Positions 18,610-28,965 are shown, numbered from the stretch's first letter. The stretch is DNA of 64,000 nt from Pantoea sp. Ep11b (GCF_040783975.1 NZ_CP160631.1:1984001-2048000); one strand, 5' to 3'. Program-made: numbers and translations. The notes: generated by a model from the letters alone, not told the origin.

Positions 18610-19955
18610 TGCCGATGAACAGAGCGGAAAAAGTCGTCTGGACGGAGGGGATGTTTCTGCGTCCTCACCATTTCCAGCAGTCAGAAAATTATCTCCTCAG
18701 CACCCTGCGGGAGTGGGGGCAGTTGCAGCGCGCCTACACCTGGGGTTTTTACGATCTTGAGTTTGATGAGGCGCTGCTGCGTCAGGGCAAACTGGCGCTG
18801 AGTGCCGCCAGCGGCTGTCTGCCGGATGGCACCTTCTTTGCCTTCAGCCAGCCACAGCATGGCCCGGCCCCGCTCGATCTGCCTGCGTCGGTTGATCGCA
18901 GCAAAGTGGTGCTGGCGATTCCGGCCCGGCGCAACGGCCGTGAGGCCGTGGCGTTTCAGGAGTCGCACGATTCGCTGGCGCGCTACCTGGCCTGGGAAAC
19001 GGAGGTGGAAGATGACAACGTGCAGGCGGTGGGCAGTGCCACGGTGCAGTTTGGCAAACTTCGCCTGCGCCTGATGCTGGAGCAGGATCTGACCGCCGAG
19101 TGGACCGCGATGGGCGTGGCGCAGGTGATCGAAAAACGCAGCGACAACCATATCCGGCTCGACAGCGACTACATTCCGCCGATGCTGACCCTGAACAGCA
19201 GCCGTCCGCTGCAGAACATGTTCAACGATCTCCACGGGCTGATCCAGCAGCGCAGCCAGCAGCTGAGTCAGCGCGCGCCAGGCACCGGCCGTTTCAACAG
19301 CGCCGATATGGTCGATTTTATGCTGCTGGCGCTGCTTAACCGGCAGCTGGGCCTGCACAGTCATCTTCAGCATCTGCCGCTGCTGCATCCCGAAACACTC
19401 TTCAGCCACTGGCTGCAGCTGGCGGCAGAACTGAGTACCTGGACGCCAGCCCGTGCGCCTGAAGGGCTGCCGCTTTACGATCATGACGATCTGAATAGCT
19501 GTTTCAGCCGTCTGTCGCTGCTGCTGCGTCAGGGGCTCTCGCAGGTGATGGAAGAGAGTGCTATCCAGCTGCCGCTGACCCAGCGTTCACACGGGCTCAA
19601 CGTGGCAACCGTGCCGGAAAGCAGCATGGTGCATGAGTTTGGCTTCGTGCTGGCGGTGAAAGCCAGCGTGCCCGCTGACACCCTCATCACCCATTTCCCT
19701 GCGCAGATGAAGGTCGCGCCGGTCAGCAAAATCCGCGATCTGGTACAGCTGCAACTGCCGGGTCTGGCGCTACGGTCGATGCCAGGCGCCCCGCCGCAGA
19801 TCCCCTGGCATTCAGGATATAGCTATTTCGAACTGGATAAGAACAGCGAACTCTGGAAAGAGATGGAGCGCTCGGGCGCTTTTGCGCTGCACCTTGCCGG
19901 TGAGTTTCCGGGCCTGAGCATGGAGTTCTGGGCCATCCGTAGTCAGTCAGAATAA
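18609..19955 (+). CDS. tssK: T6SS baseplate protein TssK
   Basis: 448 residues. TssK is the trimeric baseplate adaptor linking the TssEFG wedges to the TssJLM membrane complex. The N-terminus KVVWTEGMFLRPHHFQQSE is the family hallmark. The ATG overlaps the tssJ stop as TGATG; an in-frame GTG at 18606 and an ATG at 18615 are alternatives. Upstream ribosome-binding sequence is weak, in keeping with coupling to tssJ. Confidence 0.95.
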   Translation: MPMNRAEKVVWTEGMFLRPHHFQQSENYLLSTLREWGQLQRAYTWGFYDLEFDEALLRQGKLALSAASGCLPDGTFFAFSQPQHGPAPLDLPASVDRSKVVLAIPARRNGREAVAFQESHDSLARYLAWETEVEDDNVQAVGSATVQFGKLRLRLMLEQDLTAEWTAMGVAQVIEKRSDNHIRLDSDYIPPMLTLNSSRPLQNMFNDLHGLIQQRSQQLSQRAPGTGRFNSADMVDFMLLALLNRQLGLHSHLQHLPLLHPETLFSHWLQLAAELSTWTPARAPEGLPLYDHDDLNSCFSRLSLLLRQGLSQVMEESAIQLPLTQRSHGLNVATVPESSMVHEFGFVLAVKASVPADTLITHFPAQMKVAPVSKIRDLVQLQLPGLALRSMPGAPPQIPWHSGYSYFELDKNSELWKEMERSGAFALHLAGEFPGLSMEFWAIRSQSE

Positions 19956-19972
19956 TAAACCGAGCACGCAGC

Positions 19973-21211
19973 ATGATGCAGGAACAACCCCAGTCACACA
20001 GCGATCTTGCGCCGGATACCAGCCACCAGAATGTGCTTGTCGCGGCGGCCAACCCTCTGATTAATGCCATTCCCCAGATCCGTCACTCGCTCTCCCATGA
20101 GGATCCGGCGGCACTACGTCAGCAACTGATCGATCAGATCCGTCGCTTCGAGCTGAGCTGCCAGCAGTCCGGCGTGGGCTATGAAGTGATCATCGGCGCA
20201 CGTTACTGCCTCTGTACCGCACTCGACGAGGCGGCGGCGCTGACACCCTGGGGCAGCCGTGGCGTCTGGACCAGTAACGGTCTGCTGGTAACGTTTCACA
20301 ACGAAACCTGGGGTGGCGAGAAGTTTTTCCAGCTGCTGGCCAGGCTGTCACAGAACCCCAGACGCCACATCCTGATGCTGGAGCTGATCTACTTCTGCCT
20401 GCTGCTGGGATTCGAAGGGCGCTACCGCGTCCTGGACAATGGCCGCTCCCAGCTGGAGACCATTAAGCAGCGTCTGCTGCAGATGATCAAAGGCGTGCGC
20501 GGCAGTTATGCGGCGGCGCTGTCACCGCATCCTACCGATCAGCCCGTGCTGCGCAAACTGTGGCGGCCGATGATCCCGCTCTGGGCCTGTGCGGCCGTAG
20601 CGGGGCTGGCAGCCTGCCTCTTCTATATCGTCCTGAACTGGCGCCTGGGCGATTACACCTCGCCGGTGCTCGCCCGCATCTATCAGACGGTGCTGCCGGA
20701 GGTGAAGATTGGCAATCCTGCGCCGCCACCGCCTGCCACGCTGAACCTGCGGGCCTTCCTGAAACCGGAGATTGATGCCGGGCTGGTGGCCGTGCGCGAC
20801 GAAGCGGATCGCAGTGTGGTGACGCTGAAAGGGGATGGCCTGTTTGCCTCCGCCGCTACCGAGGTTCGCGGCCGCTATACCGGAGTGATCCAGCGTATCG
20901 CGGCGGCGATGAACAACGTCAGCGGCCAGATTCAGGTGATTGGTTACAGCGACAACGTGCCGATCCGCAGCGCCCGCTTTGCCTCTAACTTTGAGCTTTC
21001 GCTGGCACGCGCCCGGTCGGTGCAGAGCCTGCTGCAGCAGCAGCTGGCACAGCCGTCACGGGTCAGGGCGGAAGGGCGCGGCGAAAGCAATCCGCTGGTA
21101 CCGAACACCAGCGCAGAAAATCGCGCACGCAACCGTCGTGTGGAAATCACGCTGCTGGTGGCACCGGATGCAACGCAGGCTGAACTCAACGGCCCGGCAA
21201 GAGGGAACTGA
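19973..21211 (+). CDS. tssL: T6SS inner-membrane protein TssL with OmpA-like domain
   Basis: 412 residues. The N-terminal DotU/IcmH domain (about 25-185, including CLCTALDEAAALTPWG and FFQLLARLSQNPRRHI) faces the cytoplasm. A single membrane helix spans about 200-222. The C-terminal OmpA-like peptidoglycan-binding domain spans about 275-400 (IQVIGYSDNVPIRSARFASN, RGESNPLVPNTSAENRARNR). Fusion of TssL to a peptidoglycan-binding module anchors the complex in the cell wall. A second ATG directly follows the first (MMQEQ). Confidence 0.95.
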   Translation: MMQEQPQSHSDLAPDTSHQNVLVAAANPLINAIPQIRHSLSHEDPAALRQQLIDQIRRFELSCQQSGVGYEVIIGARYCLCTALDEAAALTPWGSRGVWTSNGLLVTFHNETWGGEKFFQLLARLSQNPRRHILMLELIYFCLLLGFEGRYRVLDNGRSQLETIKQRLLQMIKGVRGSYAAALSPHPTDQPVLRKLWRPMIPLWACAAVAGLAACLFYIVLNWRLGDYTSPVLARIYQTVLPEVKIGNPAPPPPATLNLRAFLKPEIDAGLVAVRDEADRSVVTLKGDGLFASAATEVRGRYTGVIQRIAAAMNNVSGQIQVIGYSDNVPIRSARFASNFELSLARARSVQSLLQQQLAQPSRVRAEGRGESNPLVPNTSAENRARNRRVEITLLVAPDATQAELNGPARGN

Positions 21212-21214
21212 TCC

Positions 21215-24200
21215 ATGCTGAATATTCTGTTTGCCGTGCTGACCAGCCGCCTGGCGTGGGGCTTTGTCGGCATTACTGCGCTCTCCTTTATTATCTGGGT
21301 GATTGGCCCGGTATTCTCGATCGTCGATTCGCGCCCGCTGGAGCCGGAGCAGAACCGCATGATCAGTATCGCGCTGCTCTATCTGGTGTGGGGGCTGGGG
21401 CAGGCGATCCCGCGACTCTATAACTTCTGGCTCAATCGCAAGCTGATGTCGAGCCTCGAAACCGGCAAGAGCGATGCGCCGGACGCCGATCGTCAGCGGC
21501 TGACCAGCGAAGAGCAGGTGCTGGCAGGGCGCTTCTCGGAGGCCACGGAGATGCTGAAAAAGGCGCACTTCCAGCGTCACAGCAGCAGAGGCCGTCCGTT
21601 CTGGGCGCAACGCTTTGGTCGGCAGTATCTCTATCAGCTGCCGTGGTACATGATCATCGGCGCGCCCGGTGCCGGTAAAACCACCGCGCTGGTTAACTCA
21701 GGGCTGCAGTTTCCGCTGGCGGATAAGTTCGGCAAATCGGCGCTGCGCGGCATCGGCGGCACCCGCAACTGCGACTGGTGGTTCACTAATGATGCCGTGC
21801 TGCTGGATACCGCCGGGCGCTACAGCACCCAGGAGAGTCAGCAGGAGCGGGATGCCAGCGAATGGCACCATTTCCTTGACCTGCTGCGCAAATATCGCGG
21901 ACGTCAGCCGATCAACGGCGTGATCGTCACCCTGAGTGTCTCCGATCTGCTGAGCCAGTCACCCGAAGCGTTGCGCAACCAGGCGCTGGCGCTGCGTCAG
22001 CGCCTGATGGAGTTGCACGATCGTCTCGGTATCCGTTTCCCGGTCTATGTGCTGGTTACCAAGGCTGACCTGCTCAAAGGCTTTCGCAGCTACTTCGCCT
22101 CGCTGGATAAAGCCCAGCGCGAGCAGATCTGGGGGTTCACTTTCCCGTGGGCGCAGGCGTCAGCCGCCGATTTTGAGCTTAACAGCCAGTTCCAGCAGGA
22201 GTATTCGCTGCTGCAACAGCGGCTCGATGCCGGACTGGCCGATCGGCTGCTGATGGAGAGCGATCCCCAGGCCCGCGCCGAAAGTTACCTCTTCCCGCAG
22301 GAGTTCGCGGCGCTGCGGCCGCTGCTGGCCGAGGCGCTCGACACGCTGTTTGCCCGTTCCGATTTCGAAACGCAGTTTGCACCGCGCGGGATCTACTTTG
22401 CCAGCGGCACGCAGGAAGGTCTGCCGTTTGATCGGGTCATGGGCGAGCTGAACCGCGCGCTGAATCTGCCGGGTCAGCAGACGGGCGAATCGGGCAGCTG
22501 GGATCAGGTCAATAAAGAGTCCCCGATTCCACAAAACAAAGGGCAGAGCTTCTTCCTGAAAGGGGTGCTGGAGGATGTCATTTTCCAGGAGTCCGGGCTG
22601 GCTGGCAGTAACCGCTGGTGGGAGTTGCGCAATCGCGCGGGGCTGTGGTCAGGCTATCTTGCCCTGCTGCTGCTGTTACTGGTGGCGGGTGCGCTCTGGC
22701 TCACCAGTTACAGCAAGAACAAATCCTATCTGCAGGAGATGGCGGCCAAAACGCCGCAGGTGGAGCAACTGGGCGACCAGCTCCGGCAGCAGGTTAATGG
22801 CGATCTCTTTGCGCTGGTGCCTTATCTCAACACGCTGCTGCACCTGCCGGAGAGCGCCGATTTTTCGCTGGACTCACCGCCGCTGACGCGCCGGATGGGG
22901 CTGTATCGCGGCACGGAAGTCAGTGATGCGACCCGCGCCCTCTATGAGAAAGCCCTGAAGCAGCTCCTGCTGCCGCAGGTGGCGCAGAACATCACCCGCT
23001 GGCTGCGGGCCGATAACGGCAGCGATGCGGACTACAGCTATGAGGCGCTGAAAGCGTATCAGATGCTCTATCAGCCTAAGCACTACGATGGCAGATTCCT
23101 GCAGGCCTGGCTGATGCTCAATCTGTCGCGTGAGCTGCCGCAGAACGTGACCCAGCAGCAGGTGAAGCAGCTGGCGTGGCATCTGCAACAGCTGCTGGAG
23201 ACGCAGATCCACGCCTCACCTTATGCGAAGGATGAGGCCCTGATTAAGCGCGAACAGGCGCTGATCAATCAGATGCCGCTGTCACAGCGCGTCTATGGCC
23301 GGCTGAAGCGCCTGTTGCAGCGCAGCGATACGCTGCAGACGGTCACGCTGGCGTCGCTGGGCGGGCCGCAGAGCGAGCTGGTCTTTTCGCGCAAAAGCGG
23401 TAAATCGGTGAATGACGGGGTGGCGGGTCTCTATACGCCGGAGGGGTACTGGCAGCATGTGGACAAACAGATAGCGCCGGTCACTCAGGCCCTTTACAAG
23501 GACGATCTCTGGGTGCTGGATGGTGCGGCACCTGCACAGAAAAGCGAGCAGACCGATCTGGCCGTGCGCCAGCTCTACGTACAGGACTACATCCGCCAGT
23601 GGGAGCAGTTCCTGAGCGATATTCAGCTTAACAGCAGCGCCGACCTCTCGCAGCGCATCAACACGGCACGTCTGCTCTCCGGCAATCACTCGCCGCTGCG
23701 CCAGCTGGTGATCAACCTCAGCCGCTTGCTGACGCTGAACCGGGCGCAGCCGGATGAGAAAACCGCTCAGGCTGCAAAGCCTCTGGACAACAGCGCCACC
23801 CGCACCCTTGAAGCCCTGTTTAGCTCGTCCGACGCCGCTGCCGCGCGTGGACAGGCCACCAGTCAGACCACGCCGGAGCAGGCGGTGGCCGTGCACTTTG
23901 CGCCGGTTATTGAGCTGGCCCAGCCGCTGCAGCAGGGCAGCAAGGTACTGGCGGTGGATGATTTCCTGCACCAGATCGATGATCTGTATCGCTATCTGAC
24001 AGCGGTCCAGGATGCTGCAAACAGCGGGATGCCACCACCGGCCAGCGATGCCATCAGTCGTCTGCAGGCCAGCGCCGGTCGCCTGCCGGGGTCTCTGCAG
24101 AATATGGTTTCCAGCATGGCGGTGGGGGCCAGCAGCGATGCCCAGCGCCGCGACATGGATAACGTCCGCAAGCGCATCACCATGGAAGTGGGCAGTTTCT

Positions 24201-24844
24201 GCCGCCAGGCGATCGCGGGTCGCTATCCGCTGGTTCGCTCCGCGCGCAGCGAAGTGACACCGGACGATCTGGCCCGGATGTTTGCGCCGGGCAGCGGCAT
24301 GATGGACAGTTTCTTTCGTGACAACCTGGCCAGCAAAGTGGATACCACCAATGCCGCGTGGCGCTTTACGCCGGGTATCGACGGTAAAAGCCTGCCGGGC
24401 GGCGAAGCGCTGCTGCGTCCTTTCCAGCAGGCACAGTCGATTCGGGATGCCTTCTTTGCCAACGGTGCCACCACGCCTGGCTTCCGCGTCACGCTGCGCA
24501 CCGTCAGAATGGACAATGAGATCCTTAACCTGACGCTGGATGTCGACGGACAGATCCTGCGTTACAGCCACGGGCCGCAGGCGGTGCAGATGGTCAGCTG
24601 GCCCGGTCCGGGCGGCACCAGCCAGGTGCGGATGCAGCTTGGCCTCACCAACGGCACCACCTCCACGCTGGTCACCAGCGGTCCCTGGGCGCTCAATCGT
24701 TTCTTTGACCGTGCCCGCGTTACCGCCGCCGGAGGGCTGACACGCGACGCCACGTTCAGCGTGGATGGCCATCAGGTCACGCTGTCGTTTACCCCAGGCA
24801 GCATTCGTAATCCGTTCCAGCTTCCCGGCTTTAGCTGCCCCTGA
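21215..24844 (+). CDS. tssM: T6SS inner-membrane protein TssM (IcmF)
   Basis: 1209 residues. Two N-terminal membrane helices (about 8-60) precede a cytoplasmic GTPase-like domain with an intact Walker A, IIGAPGAGKTTALV, starting near residue 147. A third helix at about 478-499 leads into the long periplasmic part that contacts TssJ, ending in the beta-rich IcmF C-terminal domain. Intact Walker A implies nucleotide binding. Spaced 3 bases from tssL. Confidence 0.96.
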   Translation: MLNILFAVLTSRLAWGFVGITALSFIIWVIGPVFSIVDSRPLEPEQNRMISIALLYLVWGLGQAIPRLYNFWLNRKLMSSLETGKSDAPDADRQRLTSEEQVLAGRFSEATEMLKKAHFQRHSSRGRPFWAQRFGRQYLYQLPWYMIIGAPGAGKTTALVNSGLQFPLADKFGKSALRGIGGTRNCDWWFTNDAVLLDTAGRYSTQESQQERDASEWHHFLDLLRKYRGRQPINGVIVTLSVSDLLSQSPEALRNQALALRQRLMELHDRLGIRFPVYVLVTKADLLKGFRSYFASLDKAQREQIWGFTFPWAQASAADFELNSQFQQEYSLLQQRLDAGLADRLLMESDPQARAESYLFPQEFAALRPLLAEALDTLFARSDFETQFAPRGIYFASGTQEGLPFDRVMGELNRALNLPGQQTGESGSWDQVNKESPIPQNKGQSFFLKGVLEDVIFQESGLAGSNRWWELRNRAGLWSGYLALLLLLLVAGALWLTSYSKNKSYLQEMAAKTPQVEQLGDQLRQQVNGDLFALVPYLNTLLHLPESADFSLDSPPLTRRMGLYRGTEVSDATRALYEKALKQLLLPQVAQNITRWLRADNGSDADYSYEALKAYQMLYQPKHYDGRFLQAWLMLNLSRELPQNVTQQQVKQLAWHLQQLLETQIHASPYAKDEALIKREQALINQMPLSQRVYGRLKRLLQRSDTLQTVTLASLGGPQSELVFSRKSGKSVNDGVAGLYTPEGYWQHVDKQIAPVTQALYKDDLWVLDGAAPAQKSEQTDLAVRQLYVQDYIRQWEQFLSDIQLNSSADLSQRINTARLLSGNHSPLRQLVINLSRLLTLNRAQPDEKTAQAAKPLDNSATRTLEALFSSSDAAAARGQATSQTTPEQAVAVHFAPVIELAQPLQQGSKVLAVDDFLHQIDDLYRYLTAVQDAANSGMPPPASDAISRLQASAGRLPGSLQNMVSSMAVGASSDAQRRDMDNVRKRITMEVGSFCRQAIAGRYPLVRSARSEVTPDDLARMFAPGSGMMDSFFRDNLASKVDTTNAAWRFTPGIDGKSLPGGEALLRPFQQAQSIRDAFFANGATTPGFRVTLRTVRMDNEILNLTLDVDGQILRYSHGPQAVQMVSWPGPGGTSQVRMQLGLTNGTTSTLVTSGPWALNRFFDRARVTAAGGLTRDATFSVDGHQVTLSFTPGSIRNPFQLPGFSCP

Positions 24845-24858
24845 AACAGGACCCGAAC

Positions 24859-25575
24859 ATGACTCATTACGCTGCACCCTGCTGGTACGGCAAACTGCCC
24901 AGCGCGGGTGACTTTGTTAAGCGCCGCTTTCCTGACGTGATCTATCGCCAGTGGTCCAGCTGGTTTCAGGTGGGTCTGCACCACTGGCAGAGCAATCAGG
25001 AGAGCGACAACGCGCCCTCGCGCCCGTTTCTCAACGCGCCGGTCTGGAATTTTGTGGTGCCCCCGATGCTGGGCAGCCAGCTGATCCAGATGGGCTGCCT
25101 GATCGCCGCACGGGACAGCGTCGGGCGCAACTATCCGCTCTGCGCGCTGCGCTACTTTACGCCTGCAGAATGGTCGCCCGCGCTGCTGGCCCGCTCCGGC
25201 GACTGGTATCAGCAGGTGGGGAATACCCTGCTGCGGGTGGTGCAGGGGGGCGGATCGCCGGAACAGCTCGACCAGGCGCTGCTCAGCATTCCTCAGCCGC
25301 AACCGCCGCAGGAGGCCAGCGAGTCGTCTGACATTCTCGACGTTATCGGACATGGCGATACCCCTTCGACCCTGAACTGGACGCTGCCGGGCGAGCATTT
25401 TGATCCGCAGTTCTACACCAGTTACTGGTGGACCAATCAGAGCGACGGTTTTCCGCTCTATACCCAGGTTCACAGCGGCAACTTCACTGCTCAGCTCTTT
25501 TCCCTGCTGTTCGATCCGGCCGGTGGGGCAAAACCCGGCCGGAACGGCCTTTATCCCCCGATGTTTGAATCATGA
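24859..25575 (+). CDS. tagF: T6SS-associated protein TagF
   Basis: 238 residues. The N-terminus PCWYGKLPSAGDFVKRRFPD is the signature of the TagF (BMA_A0400) family. In Pseudomonas TagF represses T6SS post-translationally, acting against the threonine-phosphorylation pathway. This cluster also encodes the kinase, phosphatase and FHA partners, so TagF probably serves as a brake here. Sits between tssM and tssA, 14 bases after tssM. Confidence 0.9.
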   Translation: MTHYAAPCWYGKLPSAGDFVKRRFPDVIYRQWSSWFQVGLHHWQSNQESDNAPSRPFLNAPVWNFVVPPMLGSQLIQMGCLIAARDSVGRNYPLCALRYFTPAEWSPALLARSGDWYQQVGNTLLRVVQGGGSPEQLDQALLSIPQPQPPQEASESSDILDVIGHGDTPSTLNWTLPGEHFDPQFYTSYWWTNQSDGFPLYTQVHSGNFTAQLFSLLFDPAGGAKPGRNGLYPPMFES

Positions 25576-25585
25576 GGCGACGAGC

Positions 25586-26605
25586 GTGACGATAAATACA
25601 GAAACTTTGCTGGCGCCGATCGGCGATGAAAATCCCGGTGGCGACAACCTGGAATATGATGCCGATTTTCAGGCGATGGAGCAGGCGAGCGCCGGTAAAG
25701 CCGAACAGCAGTTTGGTGACACGATCATTCCGGCAGAACCGGCAGACTGGAATAAAGTCGAGAAGCTGGCGATAGCCCTGCTGGGCCGCAGCAAAGATTT
25801 GCGGGTAATGCTGACGCTGACCCATGCCTGGACCGAACTGAAGGGATTGCCGGGCTATGCCCAGGGCCTGAAGCTGATTGAACAGGCGCTGCTGCTCTAC
25901 TGGGAACCGCTGTGGCCCCGGCTGGAAGAGGCGGGCGAAGCGGATCCTTTCTTCCGCATCAATGCGCTGGCGTTGCTGGGCGACAAATCTGCGCTGAGCG
26001 CAGCGGTGCGCCAGAGCTGGCTGCTGCGCTATCCCTCTGACGGTATCACGCTGCGCGATGCCGCCGCCCTGTGCGACGGCAGCAAAACCGAAGTCACTGA
26101 GTATCCCGGTGGCCTGCCACGTCTGACCGACGAACTGGCGCGCGCGGATCAGCCCGGTATCGGTGCGGTGCTGCAGATCCATGAGCGGCTGCAGACCATC
26201 TGCGAAACCGTGGCCGAACGGCTGGGTGAGGCGGCGGTGCCGGAACTGGCGCTGCTGCGCCGACAGATTGCCCTGATCGCCGAACGCTGCCAGGCCACCG
26301 ACCTCAGCACATTACTGCCCGCAGCCGCGGCGGAACCGCCCGCAGAGACCGCTGCCGCGCCCGCACCGGCGGCGGCGCGTGCGGCCGCTGACTGGCGCAG
26401 CGTGCAGATCGGCTCCCGCGCCGATGCGCAGCTGATGCTGGAAAAAGTGAAGCTCTATTTTACCCGGCATGAGCCGAGTCATCCTGCACCGCTGATGATC
26501 GACCGCGTTCAGCGCCTGATCGAGCGCGATTTTATGGAGATCATCCGAGATCTCGCGCCGGATGGCGTACATCAGCTCGAAACGCTTTTCGGACGTCGCG
26601 ACTAA
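25586..26605 (+). CDS. tssA: T6SS protein TssA
   Basis: 339 residues from a GTG start at 25586 with GAGG 8 bases upstream; an open frame continues upstream inside tagF but is not coding. The ImpA_N domain begins at LLAPIGDENPGGDNLEYDAD (TssA hallmark). A Pro/Ala linker (about 245-268) leads to the short C-terminal domain SRADAQLMLEKVKLYFTRHE, with PLMIDRVQRLIERDFMEII. This short form primes and coordinates sheath and tube assembly at the baseplate. Confidence 0.93.
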   Translation: MTINTETLLAPIGDENPGGDNLEYDADFQAMEQASAGKAEQQFGDTIIPAEPADWNKVEKLAIALLGRSKDLRVMLTLTHAWTELKGLPGYAQGLKLIEQALLLYWEPLWPRLEEAGEADPFFRINALALLGDKSALSAAVRQSWLLRYPSDGITLRDAAALCDGSKTEVTEYPGGLPRLTDELARADQPGIGAVLQIHERLQTICETVAERLGEAAVPELALLRRQIALIAERCQATDLSTLLPAAAAEPPAETAAAPAPAAARAAADWRSVQIGSRADAQLMLEKVKLYFTRHEPSHPAPLMIDRVQRLIERDFMEIIRDLAPDGVHQLETLFGRRD

Positions 26606-26620
26606 GACGTCAACCTCTCA

Positions 26621-26647
26621 CACAGCAGGACCTGCGCGCCTGCTGTG
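26621..26647 (+). promoter_or_regulatory. hairpin between tssA and tssB
   Basis: Perfect 9-base inverted repeat CACAGCAGG / CCTGCTGTG with a 9-base loop, in the 76-base gap ahead of the sheath genes. No T-run follows, so it is more likely an mRNA processing or stability element that sets the level of tssBC than a terminator. Confidence 0.5.
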
Positions 26648-26681
26648 ACACGTTATCCGCGCATCATTGATGGAGAAAACC

Positions 26682-27215
26682 ATGGCAACAAGTAAATCCA
26701 GTGGGCAGAAGTTCATTGCCCGCAATCGCGCACCCCGCGTTCAGATTGAATATGACGTGGAAATTTATGGCGCGGAACGCAAAATCCAGCTGCCGTTTGT
26801 GATGGGCGTGCTGGCGGACCTGGTCGGGAAACCGCTGGAGCCGCAGCCCGGCATCGACGAGCGTAAGTTTCTGGAGATCGACATCGACAACTTCGATGAG
26901 CGCATGAAAGCGCTGAAGCCGCGCGCGGCATTCCAGGTCGACAACACCCTGAACGGCGAAGGCAAGCTGAACATCGATCTCACGTTTGACAGCATGGATG
27001 ACTTTTCGCCGGATGCGGTGGCCCGCAACGTCGAGCCGCTGAACACGCTGCTGGAAGCACGCACCCAGCTGGCAAACCTGCTGACCTATATGGACGGCAA
27101 AAACGGGGCAGAGGAGCTGATTGGCAAGGTTCTGCAGGACCCGACGCTGCTGCAGGCGCTGACGCATCTGCCTAAGCAGAATAACGCCACTGACGATAAG
27201 GAGCCGCAGGCATGA
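26682..27215 (+). CDS. tssB: T6SS sheath small subunit TssB
   Basis: 177 residues. Forms the contractile sheath with TssC. Starts MATSKSSGQKFIARNRAPRV, typical for TssB/VipA; the ATG at 26682 has GGAG 6 bases upstream and is preferred to 26667. Conserved LPFVMGVLADL and the LLEARTQLANLLTYMDGK helix are present. Overlaps tssC by 4 bases (ATGA). Confidence 0.96.
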   Translation: MATSKSSGQKFIARNRAPRVQIEYDVEIYGAERKIQLPFVMGVLADLVGKPLEPQPGIDERKFLEIDIDNFDERMKALKPRAAFQVDNTLNGEGKLNIDLTFDSMDDFSPDAVARNVEPLNTLLEARTQLANLLTYMDGKNGAEELIGKVLQDPTLLQALTHLPKQNNATDDKEPQA

Positions 27216-28711
27216 CGCAGAGTTCACAACAGTCGCAGTCGCAGGACGCGGTCAGCTTCAGCCAGGATGAGTTCAGCGCGCTGCTGAACAAAGAGTTCCG
27301 GCCAAAAAGCGATCAGGCGCGCGCGGCGGTCGAAAGCGCGGTGAAAACCCTGGCGCAGCAGGCGCTGGAGAACACCGTCACGGTGTCCAGCGATGCGTAT
27401 CGCACCATCCAGGCGCTGATTGCCGAGATCGACGAAAAACTCTCTCAGCAGGTCAATCAGATCATTCATCATCCGGAGTTTCAGTCGCTGGAGAGCGCCT
27501 GGCGTGGCCTGAGCTACCTGGTCAACAACACCGAAACCGACGAGATGCTGAAAATCCGCTTTATGAGCATCTCCAAGCAGGAACTGGGCCGCAGCCTGAA
27601 GCGCTACAAAGGTGCGAGCTGGGATCAAAGCCCGCTGTTCAAGAAGATTTATGAGCAGGAGTATGGTCAGTTCGGTGGCGAGCCGTTTGGCTGCCTGGTC
27701 GGCGATTACTACTTCGATCACAGCCCGCAGGATGTCGAGCTGCTGGGTGAGATGGCCCGCATTGGGTCGGCTGCGCACTGTCCGTTCATCACCGGCACGG
27801 CGCCCGAAGTCATGCAGATGGAGTCCTGGCAGGAGCTGGCGAACCCGCGCGATCTGACCAAGATCTTCCAGAACACCGAGTACGCCGCCTGGCGCAGCCT
27901 GCGTGAGTCGGAAGATGCACGCTATCTGGGCCTGGTGATGCCGCGCTTCCTGGCGCGTCTGCCCTACGGGATCCGCACCAACCCGGTCGACAGCTTCGAC
28001 TTTGAAGAGCAGACAGACGGCTCCGATCACAGTAACTATGCCTGGAGCAATGCGGCGTACGCGATGGCCGCCAACATTAACCGCTCATTCAAAGAGTATG
28101 GCTGGTGTACCGCTATCCGCGGCGTGGAGTCGGGCGGGGCTGTCGAAAATCTGCCGTGTCATACCTTCCCGAGCGATGACGGTGGCGTGGACATGAAGTG
28201 TCCGACCGAGATCGCCATCAGCGATCGCCGTGAAGCCGAGCTGGCGAAAAACGGCTTTATGCCGCTGGTGCATCGTAAGAACTCCGACTTCGCCGCCTTT
28301 ATCGGTGCGCAGTCACTGCAGAAGCCGATGGAGTATCACGACGCCGATGCCACCGCCAATGCCCGTCTGGCCGCGCGCCTGCCTTACCTGTTCGCCTGCT
28401 GCCGCTTCGCGCACTACCTGAAGTGCATCGTGCGTGACAAGATCGGCTCCTTCCGCGAGCGCGATGAGATGGAACGCTGGCTGAACGACTGGGTGATGAA
28501 TTACGTCGATGGCGACCCGGCTAACTCCTCGCAGGAGACCAAGTCACGCAAGCCGCTGGCGGCTGCCGAGGTGAATGTGGAAGAGCAGGAGGATAACCCG
28601 GGCTATTACGCCGCGAAGTTCTTCCTGCGTCCGCACTACCAGCTGGAAGGGCTGACCGTTTCGCTGCGTCTGGTCTCCAAACTGCCTTCACTGAAAAATG
28701 ATAATGCTTAA
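27212..28711 (+). CDS. tssC: T6SS sheath large subunit TssC
   Basis: 499 residues. Large sheath subunit (VipB). Characteristic segments include FQSLESAWRGLSYLVNNTET, FGCLVGDYYFDHSPQDVELL and the C-terminal FLRPHYQLEGLTVSLRLVSK that interlocks subunits and docks ClpV after contraction. Follows tssB with a 4-base overlap. Confidence 0.97.
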   Translation: MTQSSQQSQSQDAVSFSQDEFSALLNKEFRPKSDQARAAVESAVKTLAQQALENTVTVSSDAYRTIQALIAEIDEKLSQQVNQIIHHPEFQSLESAWRGLSYLVNNTETDEMLKIRFMSISKQELGRSLKRYKGASWDQSPLFKKIYEQEYGQFGGEPFGCLVGDYYFDHSPQDVELLGEMARIGSAAHCPFITGTAPEVMQMESWQELANPRDLTKIFQNTEYAAWRSLRESEDARYLGLVMPRFLARLPYGIRTNPVDSFDFEEQTDGSDHSNYAWSNAAYAMAANINRSFKEYGWCTAIRGVESGGAVENLPCHTFPSDDGGVDMKCPTEIAISDRREAELAKNGFMPLVHRKNSDFAAFIGAQSLQKPMEYHDADATANARLAARLPYLFACCRFAHYLKCIVRDKIGSFRERDEMERWLNDWVMNYVDGDPANSSQETKSRKPLAAAEVNVEEQEDNPGYYAAKFFLRPHYQLEGLTVSLRLVSKLPSLKNDNA

Positions 28712-28722
28712 GGGCTGAACAG

Positions 28723-28752
28723 GATGCCTGGTGTCCGGGGCGACCGGGCATC
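28723..28752 (+). terminator. hairpin after tssC
   Basis: GATGCCTGG and CCGGGCATC pair around a GC-rich loop (one base mismatch in a 9-base stem), just 12 bases after tssC. No T-run. It probably marks the end of the tssJ-to-tssC transcription unit. Confidence 0.5.
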
Positions 28753-28965
28753 ACGCAGTCTCTGAATGGATGGCGAGGTGTGAAGCTCTGCACACTGTCA
28801 TTTGCTGAGCTGTCACCCTAATCTGATTTTAATATGCTAAGCGGGTTTTTCTGTATTCAGCCTGGGTTGTTTCTGTGATGAGAAAGCTTGTAAATGCCGT
28901 TCTGTCTTTTCATTCAGGAACGGCGTGGCCACAGATTTATGCGATGGCAGATAAACGTAAACAGA

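Noticed and set aside
23282..24877. 531-residue minus-strand open frame inside tssM
   Set aside because: High-GC shadow frame; tssM on the plus strand matches its family across this whole span.
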